NCBI GenBank assembly: GCA_004794655.1
Contig: SMMW01000085.1
Span: 992,001 to 1,056,000 of the forward strand
Origin: Marisa cornuarietis
Taxonomy: Eukaryota; Mollusca; Gastropoda; Architaenioglossa; Ampullariidae
DNA: 64,000 bases
Direction of reading: 5' to 3'
Below are positions 36,706 through 49,961 of this stretch, in pieces. How positions within the stretch are numbered: the first letter of the stretch is position 1; every line of letters begins with the position of its first letter. The notes beneath the pieces were generated by a model, which saw only the letters and a list, made by a program, of their open reading frames with translations, ran no database searches and was not told the DNA's origin. The position numbers and the translations under genes were made by a program.

Positions 36706-36774
36706 CAGTGTGTTGTTTGTAAACAAGTGTCAACACTGATGTCAACAGCTGATGTTGGAATGCAAGGTGGTGGG
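36706..36774 (-). repeat. Right arm of a 69-bp inverted repeat pair
   Basis: Reverse complement of 32871-32939 with one mismatch; similarity falls off sharply on both sides. Confidence 0.9.
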
Positions 36775-37222
36775 TCTTCAGTGACCTTGAGCTTGGTGTG
36801 TGCATGTGTGTGTGTGTGTCCATCTATGCGTGTGTAGGAGTCCTTACATATTCCAGCGTCCTTTTGATTGTGTTAATAAGGAAATAGTGTATGAAGCCAC
36901 ATGACATTAAATACACAAGGAAGATACTTTTTTTTTCCTACTCCAACACTCTTGAAATAGCTTTCAACGCTTTGTTCGACATTCATTAGTTCCTCATTTT
37001 GTTGAACATGGCTTCGTCAGCAGTAATGATGTTTGTACAAAATATCAATAGTTTTTATTGGAACTATTTGCATTCAAAGCTCCTGCTTCCATCATAGCTC
37101 TCCTGTAACATTATTTGTGTAACCATAATGCACAGCTCCATCATCTTCTTCCGTATCTCCCCACCAGCTTCAGATGATACTTTGAGTTGTTCTTTTTCCT
37201 TCTTCTCTATTCCTTCTCACCA

Positions 37223-37395
37223 GTCACCAATACAGTGAGGATTGGCTGCCCTGGGTACAGATCTCCTGTAAGACACACTGTTCTTTCTCTGCATGTGGCA
37301 TATGTTTACAGGGCTGCCTGCCTTGCCGTGATATACCCTTTGCTGCTGACTCGGCGGAAAACACCAATCCACCCCCTTCGATCCACGTCTCACCA
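37223..37395 (+). mobile_element. 5'-truncated copy of the second SINE family
   Basis: Matches the 16.8-kb copy from GTCACCAATACAGTGA onward, including CTGTTCTTTCTCTGCATG, TTTACAGGGCTG and CTTGCCGTGATATA. It lacks the A-box part of the head. Confidence 0.85.
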
Positions 37396-40300
37396 TTTCA
37401 CGTTTCTCACTCATTTGAAAATGTTGTGTATGCATCTTTTCTCTGTATTTTCAATCCCATCTTCCAAGTTGCCCTCCATCTATTCTTCATCCTTCTTCCT
37501 TGTCTGCATTGTAGACAGCTTCCCTGGGCGTCACGTGACCAGCAGAAACGCAGCTCGGGGTAATGTGGTTTGCATTTAAGCACGTCTGAAATGAGAGAGA
37601 TTAGAAAGCTTTTCGCAGTCACTGCACTTAAAGGCAAACCCGAGCACAGTAAGAAATTAACTTCAAGCTTGTCGTCAGTAGAACACAGCATTGTTATTTG
37701 TCTCTTAAATGCTCTTTAATTTCGTGTTAAGGATTTTGCGAAAAACACGAAGATTAAGTTCTACCTTCTAACTTATTAAAGGTTTCTCCGAGCACTGAGC
37801 ACGTGCTCATGAGGCAGTGTTATTATATTATATTAGCTAGCCTACTCTTTGTGACGCTGCAGAAAGGAAGGTTTTTATCTCATTCCAAAACCCAGATGAC
37901 GATTCCTATGTTCAAAAGAATTTGTTTCTGGCCAGTGAATCAATGCTATTTCTTCAGCTTTTCGACATTGCGATCTTGTAATGAATTAAATTCACTCACG
38001 TAAAAATGTTTGCATTCGTGTTAAATTTTGCTTTTTATTCTGGAGGGGGGATGAAGTGCTTGCACACCCAGCAGAACTACACATGTTTATGGAACAGTGA
38101 TGAGAACTGTAAGGAAGTTATTGGCCTATCTCTAGTCAATTTATGGCCAACTCGTAAAAATTAGACAATTACAACACATGAAAATACAATCACGTACTCA
38201 AGACGAGAGCAGTTGTCTGTCGAAGTTTTAGCTGGAAACAGAAAAGTAGATGTCAGCAATCATATATAAAAAAGAGAGTAGATATCAGTAAGAAAACAGA
38301 AATAGGAAAGTAGATGTCAGTAAGAATATATAAACAGGAAAATAGATAAGAATGCAGAATTAGGGGAGGAGATTACATAAATAGGAGAGTAGATGTCAGT
38401 AAGAATACATTCTGGAGAAGGCGGGGTGGATTACATCAGCTTGCTTACAGACACTACAGAAGCTTAACGTCTGGTAGCTGAAAGCATATTAACAGCGGCG
38501 TCTGGCCTTCATGCGAGCAATAAACGAGTTTACGACGACAGACTTCCTCTCAAAGACCGTATGAAGGCCAGTTCATGATTTTGTTGGCTCGGAAGGATAG
38601 TTATGGACCGTGAAGTAGTCAGTTTTTTACTCATTACTTTAAGTGGTCTGCATTTTATGATCCTGCGCTCTCATTAAATGATAGTCGTTGGCTACCTCTA
38701 GTTTTTCATTTTTAATATATGTATTTTTAGATGCAGCATTGAGTGAAAACGAGATAAACTGACAGCTATAGCTAAGCACGCGATTAGCTAACATAGTGTG
38801 TACCCCTCTAAGGATGGCGTGACTGCCACAAAGCCTTGCCGCCAACAACACCCGTCATGCATACTGACTACTCGCGTCTGGCCTCTCAAAGTGACGCTTA
38901 CTTGCACACCTGAACAAACAGATCAGTGGTGTCTACCTGCAGGCGGTCGCACTCCAGTCCTTTCACCTGCTGACCGGCTCGCGCCGCTGGCGGACCTATG
39001 ATGTCATGCTTTTCTACCCGTCTTTTCCACTTTACTCTCGAATTTCTTATGCATTGTTTTCCTGTTCAGCTGCCAGTCTTGGAATTGCACTGTGGTCAGA
39101 TATGTCTGCATGGAGAACGCCAATCAAGTTTGGACATGTGCTGTCTCTCTCTCTCTCTCTATCTCTCCTGAAAGGTAATTGTTACCTATAGATGGCATAG
39201 GACAGCACTAGCTAGATTCAGACTTAAAGTGTGCGGACTTAGTAACCAGAAAAGATGGTTTCTAAGTGATAATTAATACGAGATAGGTCCTTCAGGTAAA
39301 TGTGATCACGGAGACGGATAGCATTTTCTCTTTAAATGCCCAGTATATACAGAGGACAGAAAGTAATTATCTTTTTATGTAATTTTTCCCTATCGTCGGA
39401 AACCACTTTGGTTAATATCTTGTCTTGTAATCTTGACTAGGAGGCAGTCCAGGGTCGCCATCGCAACTGTTGCTTCTCTCATAGTGTCTTGTGTGTTCTT
39501 TCTTTCTCGTCCTTCTGTTTGGCTACCAGCAGGAAAGTGCTTAGAACGTAAATCGTTAGCGAGAAAAAGTCATTAAAAGTTACTGTTGACAAATAGTCTT
39601 GCCAGTGATGTTATTCACCCTATCATCTTTTTCATGTCTGCAGGGCTTTTTTTCCCCACTAAAGACTTTTCATTTAGTATCACGAAAGGTGACAAGGAGA
39701 AAGATAGATGATTAGTATTTTCTTAGATGAAAGTAGGGAACGTGAGGTGAACTGAAAACGTTTTCCATGTCCAACAAAACTATATACGTAACAGTTGGTC
39801 ATGCAGCGTGTCTAGAAGCCTCTGGAAGGAAGAAAGCCATTACATTGACCGCAGCATGTCACGCCGCAGGTTCTGGAGCCCATCTCTGGCCGTTTGGACA
39901 GGCGGCAAGCATGTCAGCCTCGTTCCACACAGGCGCATTCCCTGCTATTGTCTTCTGTGTTCGGGAAAAAAAACGTGAGCTCACTTCACGCTGTTTCCGG
40001 TCATTTCTCGCGAGATTAGGTAGTCGACATGCGTTCCGCAGGTAAATTTCAGTTCCTTGGTTGTATCTGAATTTTATAAGCCTCTTCAAACCCAGCTTAC
40101 CTCTCTTCTGGAAGGTGGACGCTTTTGGGGGCTATTGACTCCTGACACAGCTGACAATGACACAAGTCGACAGAAGGCGGGGCGCCCGGTGGTGTGACTC
40201 CGTGTAAGCCTTAGCAGGTGTTGATAATGCTGCTTGCACGGCATCTGCTGTTGCGACCTTATAGAGGTGGCGTGGTGGTTGTAACAAACAAGATGGACGG

Positions 40301-41099
40301 TTTAAAGGTTGGAGTAAAAACAGTGTTTTAATTTTTTTTCCGGTGTCGTCTTCGTCGTCGTCATCATCATCATGTCAGTAAACATTCCGTTGTCACCTGA
40401 GTATGAACTACCTGTACACACAAAATAAATAAAAAATTCAAAACACAGCACATTGATATAATCTTCAGCTATAGACTTTTCCAAGACCCTAAATGGACTG
40501 TAAGTGACCACAGTGTGCGTTTATCTGTCTTTGTAGTTGTTATCTTTGGTGACACAGATTAGATTAAAATTATCAAAGTTTTTTTGTGGCGTACATAAAA
40601 GAAGTCTCTCTCTGTTCTGCACAGACATCATGTGTAGTCTTGTCACTATACTGGAATCTTTTGTCACGAAAGTCTTTGCCCAGCGAAGCTACAGAATGAA
40701 AGTCTTGCTACCCGTTATGGACCGACTGCACCCGGAGAGCATGCAGCAAGGCTCGACGCAAGACATCAACTATTATGCGATCATACAGCAGCCACCTAGG
40801 ACATACTGTTTCTACTGTCACATAATGTTTTTATCTTTGTGGCAGAGCCATTGAAGTGTACTTAAGTGAGAAGCCGTTTAGCACAGCAAAACATCTTTCA
40901 GGACTAGAGTTCCCTCTCTCTTTCTCTCAGTCTGAGAGAGAGAGAGAGTTTGTTTTGTTTTCTTCGTCTACCATCTTTCCTGCAGCACTAGAAAAGATCT
41001 CTTCTTTCTCTCCCTTCTTTCTCTCACAATACCCTTATTCCATCTAATCTACCCTTGCCCGATCTGTCTGTCTATTTGTCTGTCTACTTCAGGCATTAT
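37396..41099. other. Intergenic sequence
   Basis: No gene recognised. It contains an irregular tandem repeat at about 38240-38410 and short CT and AG runs at about 39140-39160 and 40937-40948. Confidence 0.5.
38240..38410. repeat. Irregular A-rich tandem repeat
   Basis: The phrase AGTAGAT(G/A)TCAGTAAGAA recurs at about 38276, 38309 and 38390, with related AGTAGATGTCAGCAA at 38246. Spacings vary, indicating a decayed array. Confidence 0.7.
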
Positions 41100-41149
41100 G
41101 TCTGCCGCAGCATGAATTATCAGCTGACATGACATTTCATCCTATCCAT

Positions 41150-41275
41150 TACGACCTTTTCAAAACTCGTTTTTTTATTTTCATCTTTGCACTACATCAG
41201 CGCACTAACCTTGTCTGATGGATAGAATACTGCGCTACACAAGTGACCTTTCTTCTTCTTATTATTATTACAACA
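41150..41275 (+). mobile_element. Probable LINE 3' tail remnant
   Basis: A frame resembling the end of a CR1/L2-like ORF2 (FKTRFF) is followed by a GCGCTACACAAGT motif and a (TTA)n tail. Short and diverged. Confidence 0.45.
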
Positions 41276-42743
41276 CAAACTACATGAACAGCTACTCAAA
41301 AGTCACTTGTATCGCAGTCAGTTCTTATGCATGTGCAGATGTACCTGAGGCAAAAGTGGAGTAACACCACAGATGAGCGTGTTTACGTTAATTTTTAATA
41401 TTTGTCTATTATGAAACTATTGTGAGAAATGCATTCATTTCATTTTGCTTTATCCTTACAGCGTCTCAACCCCCGAATGTCTCCCTTACCCTTTATCCTT
41501 TTCTAGAGGTACATATTCGCAGTCACATCAACGTCTGTGAAACATGGCTACGCGTTATTAGCATAGATTGCTAGCTCTCCCATTGGCTGTTCCCTTGACG
41601 ATGTAATTCGCATAGATTGCCAGCTCTCCCATTGGCTGTTCCCTTGACGACATGTGCGTATAATACTCTAGCTTGCCACCTCGTGCCTGACGTCTTTGTC
41701 AGCATTTTGACTGAACCTAAGCCAGTCGCTTTGATAAAAAAATATTTTTTAAAGTTGTTTTAATTTCAGCACCTGACTAGCATTTGGACGCGAAGCTCAG
41801 AAGAAAAACTATTGTTGGCACGTCAACACTTTTATTTTCACATCGCCTGACAAGGTCGAGGGGCAGCCATTTTCCACGTGCGTTGGCATGTAGCCGCCGG
41901 GGTGAACCTTTGCGACCTAATAAAATGTGACGCTTGGGCAGAATTTAGTTGTGAAGCTGTAATATGAGCTGAAGGTGCAACATTGCAGAGGTGGTCTTAG
42001 GACCGCAGGCACAATCCTGTGATCTGGATGCTAACGTCTGCTGTCAGGTGAAATACTTTAAACAAATCTACTTTAGGTGACTGCTAGGTTTTAGAATGCA
42101 GCTAGCGCGGCTAGGTATCCTCCGATGTGATGCTTTTTCACTGCCGGCTCTTTGCTTGGGGCCGTTCGTTGTTCATCTGTCAAGGGAGCGAGGGGGCAGA
42201 GAGATGCACACTTGAATGTGCACTCCACTGAGTGTAAGGACGCTTTCCATATCCACCCCATTAACTCTGTCGTGTAATTTAATACTAGTTTTGTCATTTA
42301 TTGCGCTGGCGAATCTTAACGATCCGACGGGCATCCAAGCCACACTAGGGCAGATGCTCCCACTCACTCCTCACTCTCACATCTTCATACACGCATGCGT
42401 ACACATATCTGTAGAGAAAGAGGTCAACCTCGCGATGATACGTTTGCGCACAGATAAGGCTAGTTAACATATAGTACGAGCTCGTCCACTGACTGAGGCC
42501 TTCACAACGTATCCTGACGTCTTGGTTGTCGACTGTGACCCGTGTTCGTGAATGTTTATAGGCGTGCATCTCCAAAATGGATGAGGTGCTTTCATCCAGA
42601 TTTTGAGAAAATATCTTGCACTGAACGTTTGACCAAAAAAATGCACTCTATTAGTCCTGTGAGAAGATTTGTTATGGCTTCAAAAGACAATAATGCCGTG
42701 ATTTCAAAACAGGAACATGGATGCCTGACAGACAGTGGACACC
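41276..42743. other. Sequence just upstream of the death-fold gene start
   Basis: No coding exon recognised. A two-copy tandem duplication is present at 41561-41651. Confidence 0.5.
41561..41651. repeat. Two-copy tandem duplication, period 49 bp
   Basis: GCATAGATTG(C)(T/C)AGCTCTCCC ... ATTGGCTGTTCCCTTGACGA occurs at 41561-41602 and again at 41610-41651. The copies are nearly identical, so this duplication is young. Each carries an ATTGG (inverted CCAAT) motif. Confidence 0.9.
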
Positions 42744-44466
42744 ATGCCAACGCTGCGGCGGTCCAAGAGTCTTAACGACAAGATTTCGCGCCAGAAGAAT
42801 CGAGCAGGGGACGTAATCCGCGATCCAAGGTCGCCAGAGGCAGAAGGACGAACCCGACAATGTGTCGACAACTTTCAGGTACACGCACGCACGCACACAG
42901 ATAAATGCGAGTAACTTCCATGTACAGTATTTTTATGACACTGTGCTATGTGTGTCAGTGCCTTATGTTTGTGTCGCTTACATTGACATGTTCGCTTGCT
43001 TGTGCTCAGTGTCATGCTTATGGTGTGGTTGCTAAAAATAATGTATATACTTGTGACAAACCTTGGATGGTGGTGACCACTTCTGCCAATGTATTACAAG
43101 CAGAAGACAGACCAATGGTGTAAGGAAGGACCTCTTCCAGATATAAGACGTCCAGTCTAAGGTGGTTCTTTCTGCTGCAGGCGCTGGTCCACCTCAGGAG
43201 GCAGACAGAGGACAAGGCACGACAGCTGGAGCTGGCCTTAAGCTACGCCTCCGGCAGTGCCATTCGCCCCGCCCCCAATCAGGCCACGCCCCCAACGGGT
43301 GGGGTGGAGATTCCTTTCTACAGAACGCAATACAGAAACTCCGGACCACCATGCTCGGAGGGACGAGGCCCGGGTCTGTACCGTAGACAACGATCTGCAG
43401 ACAACAGGGCGAGTAAGGAGCGGATAGAGGGCACCCCCCAAGTCGCTGGGGGTCAAACTAGCGCGCGAAATGGATCTCAGCAAAATCTGCAACAGCACCA
43501 TCCGCAGCAGCCGCGAGTGTCGTGTGTTCGGCCACAGCAACAGCAGCAGCAGCGGGTTCAAAGGCCAATGTCCATGTTCGAGGCGCGGCCGGTGCCCATG
43601 CTGACCACGCATGAAGAGCTGGCCAAAAAAGAGCAGGTCATCCAAAACATGACGGAGAGCCAGCGAGTGCTGGGCATTCAGAACCAGGTGCTGCTCAACA
43701 AGGTAGAGGAGCTGGAGTTCCAGACGGCCCACCTGAAAAAGATTCTTTCTTCCCACAACATCTCATGCACGTCACTTCCTGCCCAGACCACCCCTCCGCG
43801 CAAGCCGTTAACGGTTGTCAGCTCCTGCCCCGTGACCCCGCTCACCGCCGGGAGGCCGCCGTTCGGGGGAGCCGCGCATGCGAAGGGGGAGCACTCTGTT
43901 AGCGGCTACAGCTCCCTGGCGGAGTCGGCGTGCAACGGCGGGTTGGAACGCGGGAGGCGGGCCAGCGTCGGTGTGGTGGAGGAAGGCAGGGCCGAGGAGA
44001 CGGAGGACGAGTGCGCGGGGATCAGGAAACTGTCGGCAGCAGAGTCCGTGACGACCCTGGAGTCACGAATAAGCACGCTGGCCCGCTCTCTGTCGTCCGA
44101 GGACAGCATCTCCATCAACACGCTGTCCAAGGATACAGACCTGGAGTCCGTAAGTGAATGCACTGTGTCGATCACTTTCTTCTTATGCTGCTATGTTACG
44201 TGCTGCTACGCTCTGTGACAACGTGTTACACGTGGGGGGATGAGTCTTGTTCCTCGGCTCTTCAGCTCGTGCGTTACGTCACATTCACGTGGTGACCTTG
44301 TGTCCTCAGTATCCATTTTTTCCCCAAATTGTGTCGTTGTCAAGCACTGTGTTTAATATTCGCGCACGCGGTTTGTGTACCCGTATCTGTGCGTGCGTGT
44401 GTGTGTGTGTGTGTTTGTGTATGTATGTACCAGTATCTGTTTGTATGTCTCAGTGTATATATCTGT

Positions 44467-44518
<52 letters not shown>

Positions 44519-47500
44519 ATTGGAATGGATCCCTGCTGTTGCTGCTCTCGTGACCTTTTCAAATCCATTTCAATTTATTACTCGTATTCTGGCTTTCGAC
44601 CTCGCTTTGTATTTTTTAAGGTTTTAATTTAGCTTTAGCATCCTGACGTTCCCGGCCAGTGGTTTCGTGTACAGGAGGTATTTGTTGAATTAAGTCAGAA
44701 TGATCTGTAGGCTTAAAAGATTCAGTGGTAAATGGGACGGCGCTTTCTTTCTTTTTCTTTTTCTCGAAATTTCGTGATCTGTTGGATTACTGCAATGCAC
44801 CCAATGGACCCGCAGTGCTTCTTGGAGATGTCAATGTGCACTTCGACAACAAGTGCCATCCGGACACTGTAAAAATGTCAAAAATGCTGCACACCTTTTC
44901 TCTCGTTCAGTCGCAGCCAACTCACAAAAGAGATCGCATCTTAGACTGGGTCATACATCGACCTGATGTCCAATTAGTACAATCAGTTGATGTTTCTCAA
45001 GATCTCTCGTTTGACCATCACTGCGTACTGATCGGACGTGATCGCAAATGTCCATCATCGGTGCCACTCGCTCGTTACGCACTGTTGATAGACTGGCATT
45101 CAAAGCACAGCTGCAGAGGGCGCTGCTCCAACCACCCTCTGTTGAGCAACTTGACTGTCCTTGCGCAGAGTGAGCGATGACCACGCCCCAGTGTCTCGAC
45201 GTCTGATTCGCCAGTTCAAATGTGCGCCTTGGTTTTCGCAGATTTGTGTCGAACTCTGTGACCTGTTCTGCAGAAGGCTGGACTCACCATCCACAAAGAG
45301 ACTTATAACGCCGCGAAGCCAAGCGTTGCAACATGCATATGCAAGGCTCAAACATCCTATCTTCAGGCCCAAATATTTAATTGAACCTCCTCCAAGAAGC
45401 TATTTGACAATTGCAGTCGATTGACTGGACGTTTTTAGTGATCATTTCACTAGCAAGATATCAGACATTCGATCATCTTTAGACTCGATGTCGGCTCCTG
45501 ACAGGATCTCTTGTGATGTTCTCCCGGGATGCTCTCTGACCAAGTTTCGACCAGTCTCTAAAGCCGATGTGAAGGCGATTATTCTAAATTCCAAGCCAAC
45601 AACTTTCCAGTTAGACCCCAAGCCCACAACCCTTCTTCTTGAGTGCTTAGTTATTTTACTTCCTGCCATCACACATATTATAAATTTCAGTTTGTCAACG
45701 GGTGTGCTCCCATCTTTGCTTAAGAATGTCCTGGTGAGGCCACTTCTTAAGAAGTCCACCCTTGACATCAGCGTGTTGAACACTTACTGCCCAGTTTACA
45801 ATTTTTCTTTTTTCTCTTCGATCATGGAGAAAATAGTTTTGACACAGCTCTGATGCTACTTTCAAGAGCATTACCTTATTCCCCAAGCTCAGTCGGCATA
45901 TAGATCTTTTCACAGTGCTGAGAGTACTCTTATTAAAGTAACCACAAACATATTATCTTCCCTTGACAGTGGTGATGTTTCTGCCTTAACTCTACTGGGA
46001 CTGTCTGCTACATTCGACATCATAGACCACTCTCTGCATCTTCATTGACTCCACACCCTCTACGGAATTTCTGGGCCCGCACTAGCATGGTTCAACTCAT
46101 TTTTCACTGATAGGATGCAGACTGTCTTCGTTGATGGTCAGACATCTCGCCCAGCTCCACTTTTATGTGGGGTCCCCCAGTGCTCAGTACCTGGACCAGT
46201 TTGTACACAAGACCACTTTCATCATGCATCCACTTTCACCATGTTTCTCATCAATCATATGCTGACGACACGCAGCTTTACTGGTCCCTCCACCGGCTGT
46301 CTCACTCTGCTAATAGCATCGCAGAAGCTTGTATTAGCGACATCAAGGGCTTTATGGTTAAAAAACAAACTTAAACGATGATAAAACGTAAGCCCTCCTA
46401 TGCGCTAGAAGAAGAAATCAAACCTTCACTCGTTTGTACACCAAAGCACATCAAGGTGGGCGAAACCAACATCACCTTTGCGTCATCCGTCAGGAATCTG
46501 GGATTCATTGTCACTGCAGACATGACTCTTGATAGACATGTTACAGCTGTCTGTCAGTCTGCCTATTATGATAAACAAATTACACCTGTCTGTCAGTCTG
46601 CCTATTATGATAAGTTACACCTGTCTGTCAGTCTGCCTATTATAAGCTACGTAAGATCAGCGCCATCCGTCACATTCTCTCTACACGCGCTGCCAACTCT
46701 TTTGTCTGTGCGTTTGTTCTTTCTAGGGTTGATTACTGCAACTCCTTGTTAGCAGGCTGCCCTACAAACCTTATCCATAAACTTCAGAAAGTACAGAACT
46801 CCGCTGCACTTCTGGTGCTTAGAGCCACCAAACGGGACCATGTCACTCCTCTCCTTCGTTTTCTACACTAGCTACCCATCCGTTCTGTGTTTTAATTTCC
46901 TTTCATGCTCCTGTCCTGACTATTCCTCTGAACTTCCCTGACATCCCAACCAGATGACTACGCTCTTCGTCTGACCACCGTCTCCTAACTGTTCCTGTCA
47001 CCAAAACAACAACATACGGGCACAGAATTTTTAGTCACTGTGCAGCAAAACAATGGAACTCTCTCCCTTTGCATATCTGCCACCTACCCACAACTGAATC
47101 CTTCAAATCTGCACTGAAAACGCACCTCTTCCTTGAGCACTACTCCTGACACAGTCCACACAATGCTCGTCCTTTCTACCCTCCACCCCCCCCCCACCCA
47201 ACACCTCTTTTCGCTTATTGCTACTTCCCTACTCGTCGAATCACTATATTGTTGTTACTTGGTTCCTCTTTGTGTTTTCTATATTTGTCTTCTATTCGTC
47301 GTCAGTACTGTTGTTTATTCTTCCGTCCCTCGTATGCTGTCCACGACTCATTATTATTGTAAGCACTAAGAGCATGCTCCTTACGAGTGTGAGAATGCGC
47401 TATACAAATCTTTCATTATTTGTTATTATTTTTTTTTCTATTAGTCCGTCTTCGTCTTTCCATCGCGTAGAAATGTGCGTAAACGAGGTATGAGAGCTTT

Positions 47501-47791
47501 AAATCTCATAAAAAAAATTTCCCAGTGGAATCTCAAAAAGTAAATGATTTGGCATCGGGAGTCTAAAAAATGTAAAAGTGTTTAGGCTGGACAAAATTGT
47601 CAGAAACCAGATTTACATGCCGAAAATTTGACACTAACAACCTCCTAACGTCAGGTTTCAGGATCCTTATCATTCTTGAAAACTTTTATCAATTTGTATT
47701 TTTTTACCCTGCAACTAGTCGATAAACTCCCAGTAAATGTATCTGAAGGCCTTGCATTTTGTGAATGTCAGACATGAGTGACTAGAACAAG

Positions 47792-47831
<40 letters not shown>

Positions 47832-47840
47832 CTGCCTGCC

Positions 47841-47923
<83 letters not shown>

Positions 47924-49928
47924 GATGACTCTGCGCTCAGTAATCTACAACAGCAGTAACTACGACACGTCTAGAGTTATTTTTATGTTTTAGGGTTGCA
48001 CTCAAATTATTATTTCTTGTATATTCTCTCAAATGTTGCTTTAGCTGCACGAGGTGCTAGACCGCGCGTTGCAGCGTGAACAGAGTCGCGAGGCTTCGCT
48101 CTGCGCGCGCATCGAGGAGCTGGAAAAAACGGTTTCGGAAGTGACGACACAGAAAGCTGTGGTGCTGCGCAAGTACTGGGAGGTCTTAGACGACAATCAT
48201 TTCTTACGAGTGAGTAGGGGGTAATGCTTTTTTGTCCTTTAAACACCTCAAAGACTTTTTACATTTAGTCATTTAAATTAATCTGCAAATTCTTCTCTCT
48301 TTTTTTTGTCCTTCCTACATTTTCTTTCTCTTGTTTTATTTGTCTTTATCATGCTTCCTGTTTCCCATTTTCAGTTTTACTAACCTGTCAATATCTAGTT
48401 CCCATTGTTTAATGTTTCTAACCACTTGTGCCGTCTCATAACACTTCCTTTTATTTAGTTTCCTACACTTTTATTTTCTGTAGCTGTGTGAAGCATGCCT
48501 GAGTATTAATTAGTCTTAATTTTCACTGACAGAAAAGCAGAGAGAATGCCCGAAGACAGCTGAGGGCCTTAATACGCAAGCAGCGTGATGCGAAGTTCGT
48601 TGAGTCGCACCTGGCGTTGCTTGCTGTGGTCGAGCAGCTCCACGGTACTGACGATGACGTGCTGGCCAAACTGGACCACGTGCTCACCACTTCGTCTTTG
48701 ACCACACCAGCTGGCAACTCTCAAGAGATTGATCTTACGCTACAGCTTTCTCAAGTTTTTGATCAGCTGGGTAACTTCACTGGTGAGAGTGCATACCTTA
48801 AATTTAAAACATTCTCGAAACTGCAGACCTCCGAACCCGGAACATTCTCTCTATTGCCTCTCAAAACTTGACTCTTAACATTCCTTCTTTTAGCACATCC
48901 ATCGGTTTGTCCTTTCTTTACATCCAAACGGTATGCGATTGCAGGTGTTATGTGTTTGTATTTGTGTGCGTGCGCGCGCGTTGGTGTGCGATGCCATTCT
49001 GTGTGAACATTCAGGCATGTTATTCACTTTATCTGCAGGACTGGACCACGTGGAGCTGGCCAGAAAGCTAGGACTGGATGTCCAAAAGACTGAAGAGATT
49101 AAAAGGGGTGGTGAGTCGGAAGACGACAGGAAACGTGCGGCTGCAGAGACCTGGCTGGCTGCGATTGCTGGCGACACGAGTTCAAACCCTTTCGACGAAC
49201 TTCGCTTTCTGCTGGCGGAGATGGACTTAGACGTTCGACTTTTTGAGCGTAAGGCTGCCCGCGATGATCTGATGTGGCATCTGCATCGCCTCTTCAGATT
49301 TTTGCACTTCTAACATTTTCTAACGAGCCCGTTTCCCCTTAGATATCCGAGTTGTGCCCTCGAGAGACAGGGCTCTCACTTGGTTTTTGTCACTCCAAAA
49401 ATGTTTCTCTTCATTTGTTAAATCTGTAGCTCACGTCTTCAATATCACCAAGTAATTATTTTAAGCTCAGTGCTTTTGAAACATCCAGCCACATGTGGCG
49501 CTGCGTGTGAGAAAGGGGAAACTACTTGGTGCGCTTACCAGACATTTTCTACAAGCATATTACGGGAAGGGACGTAAAAACCCCGTGAAACCTTTTATCC
49601 TTTTAAGCCTCGCGGCCTCGATTCACGGCATTTCTCAACACTCCACTTAGCTTTGTTAAAATTTCTTTTTAATACCAACATAGTGCCGCTCTCTTTCTAA
49701 AGCATTTTCGTGCTTTGTTTTGCAGGCACACCCGTCTACGGCCCGGAACGACAGGCACTAGTGAACACCCTAACGTACGTTACTCATCACGTGACAGAAG
49801 CACGGGTCCTGCAGAACGTGCTGGATGAGCTCGTGGTCCTCGACGTTTTCGCGACGGAAGACGTGTCGTTCGTGCGACAGGTATGAAGTACGATGAGTGG
49901 AGCGGGGGATGTGGATAGTGCACTTGTA

Positions 49929-49961
<33 letters not shown>

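Noticed and set aside
43238..43756. 172-codon minus-strand open frame
   Set aside because: Antisense to exon 2 of the death-fold gene.
47778..47993. Repetitive Leu/Pro/Ala/Cys then Ser/Val/Cys/Leu open frame
   Set aside because: Produced by the CCTG/TCTG microsatellite.
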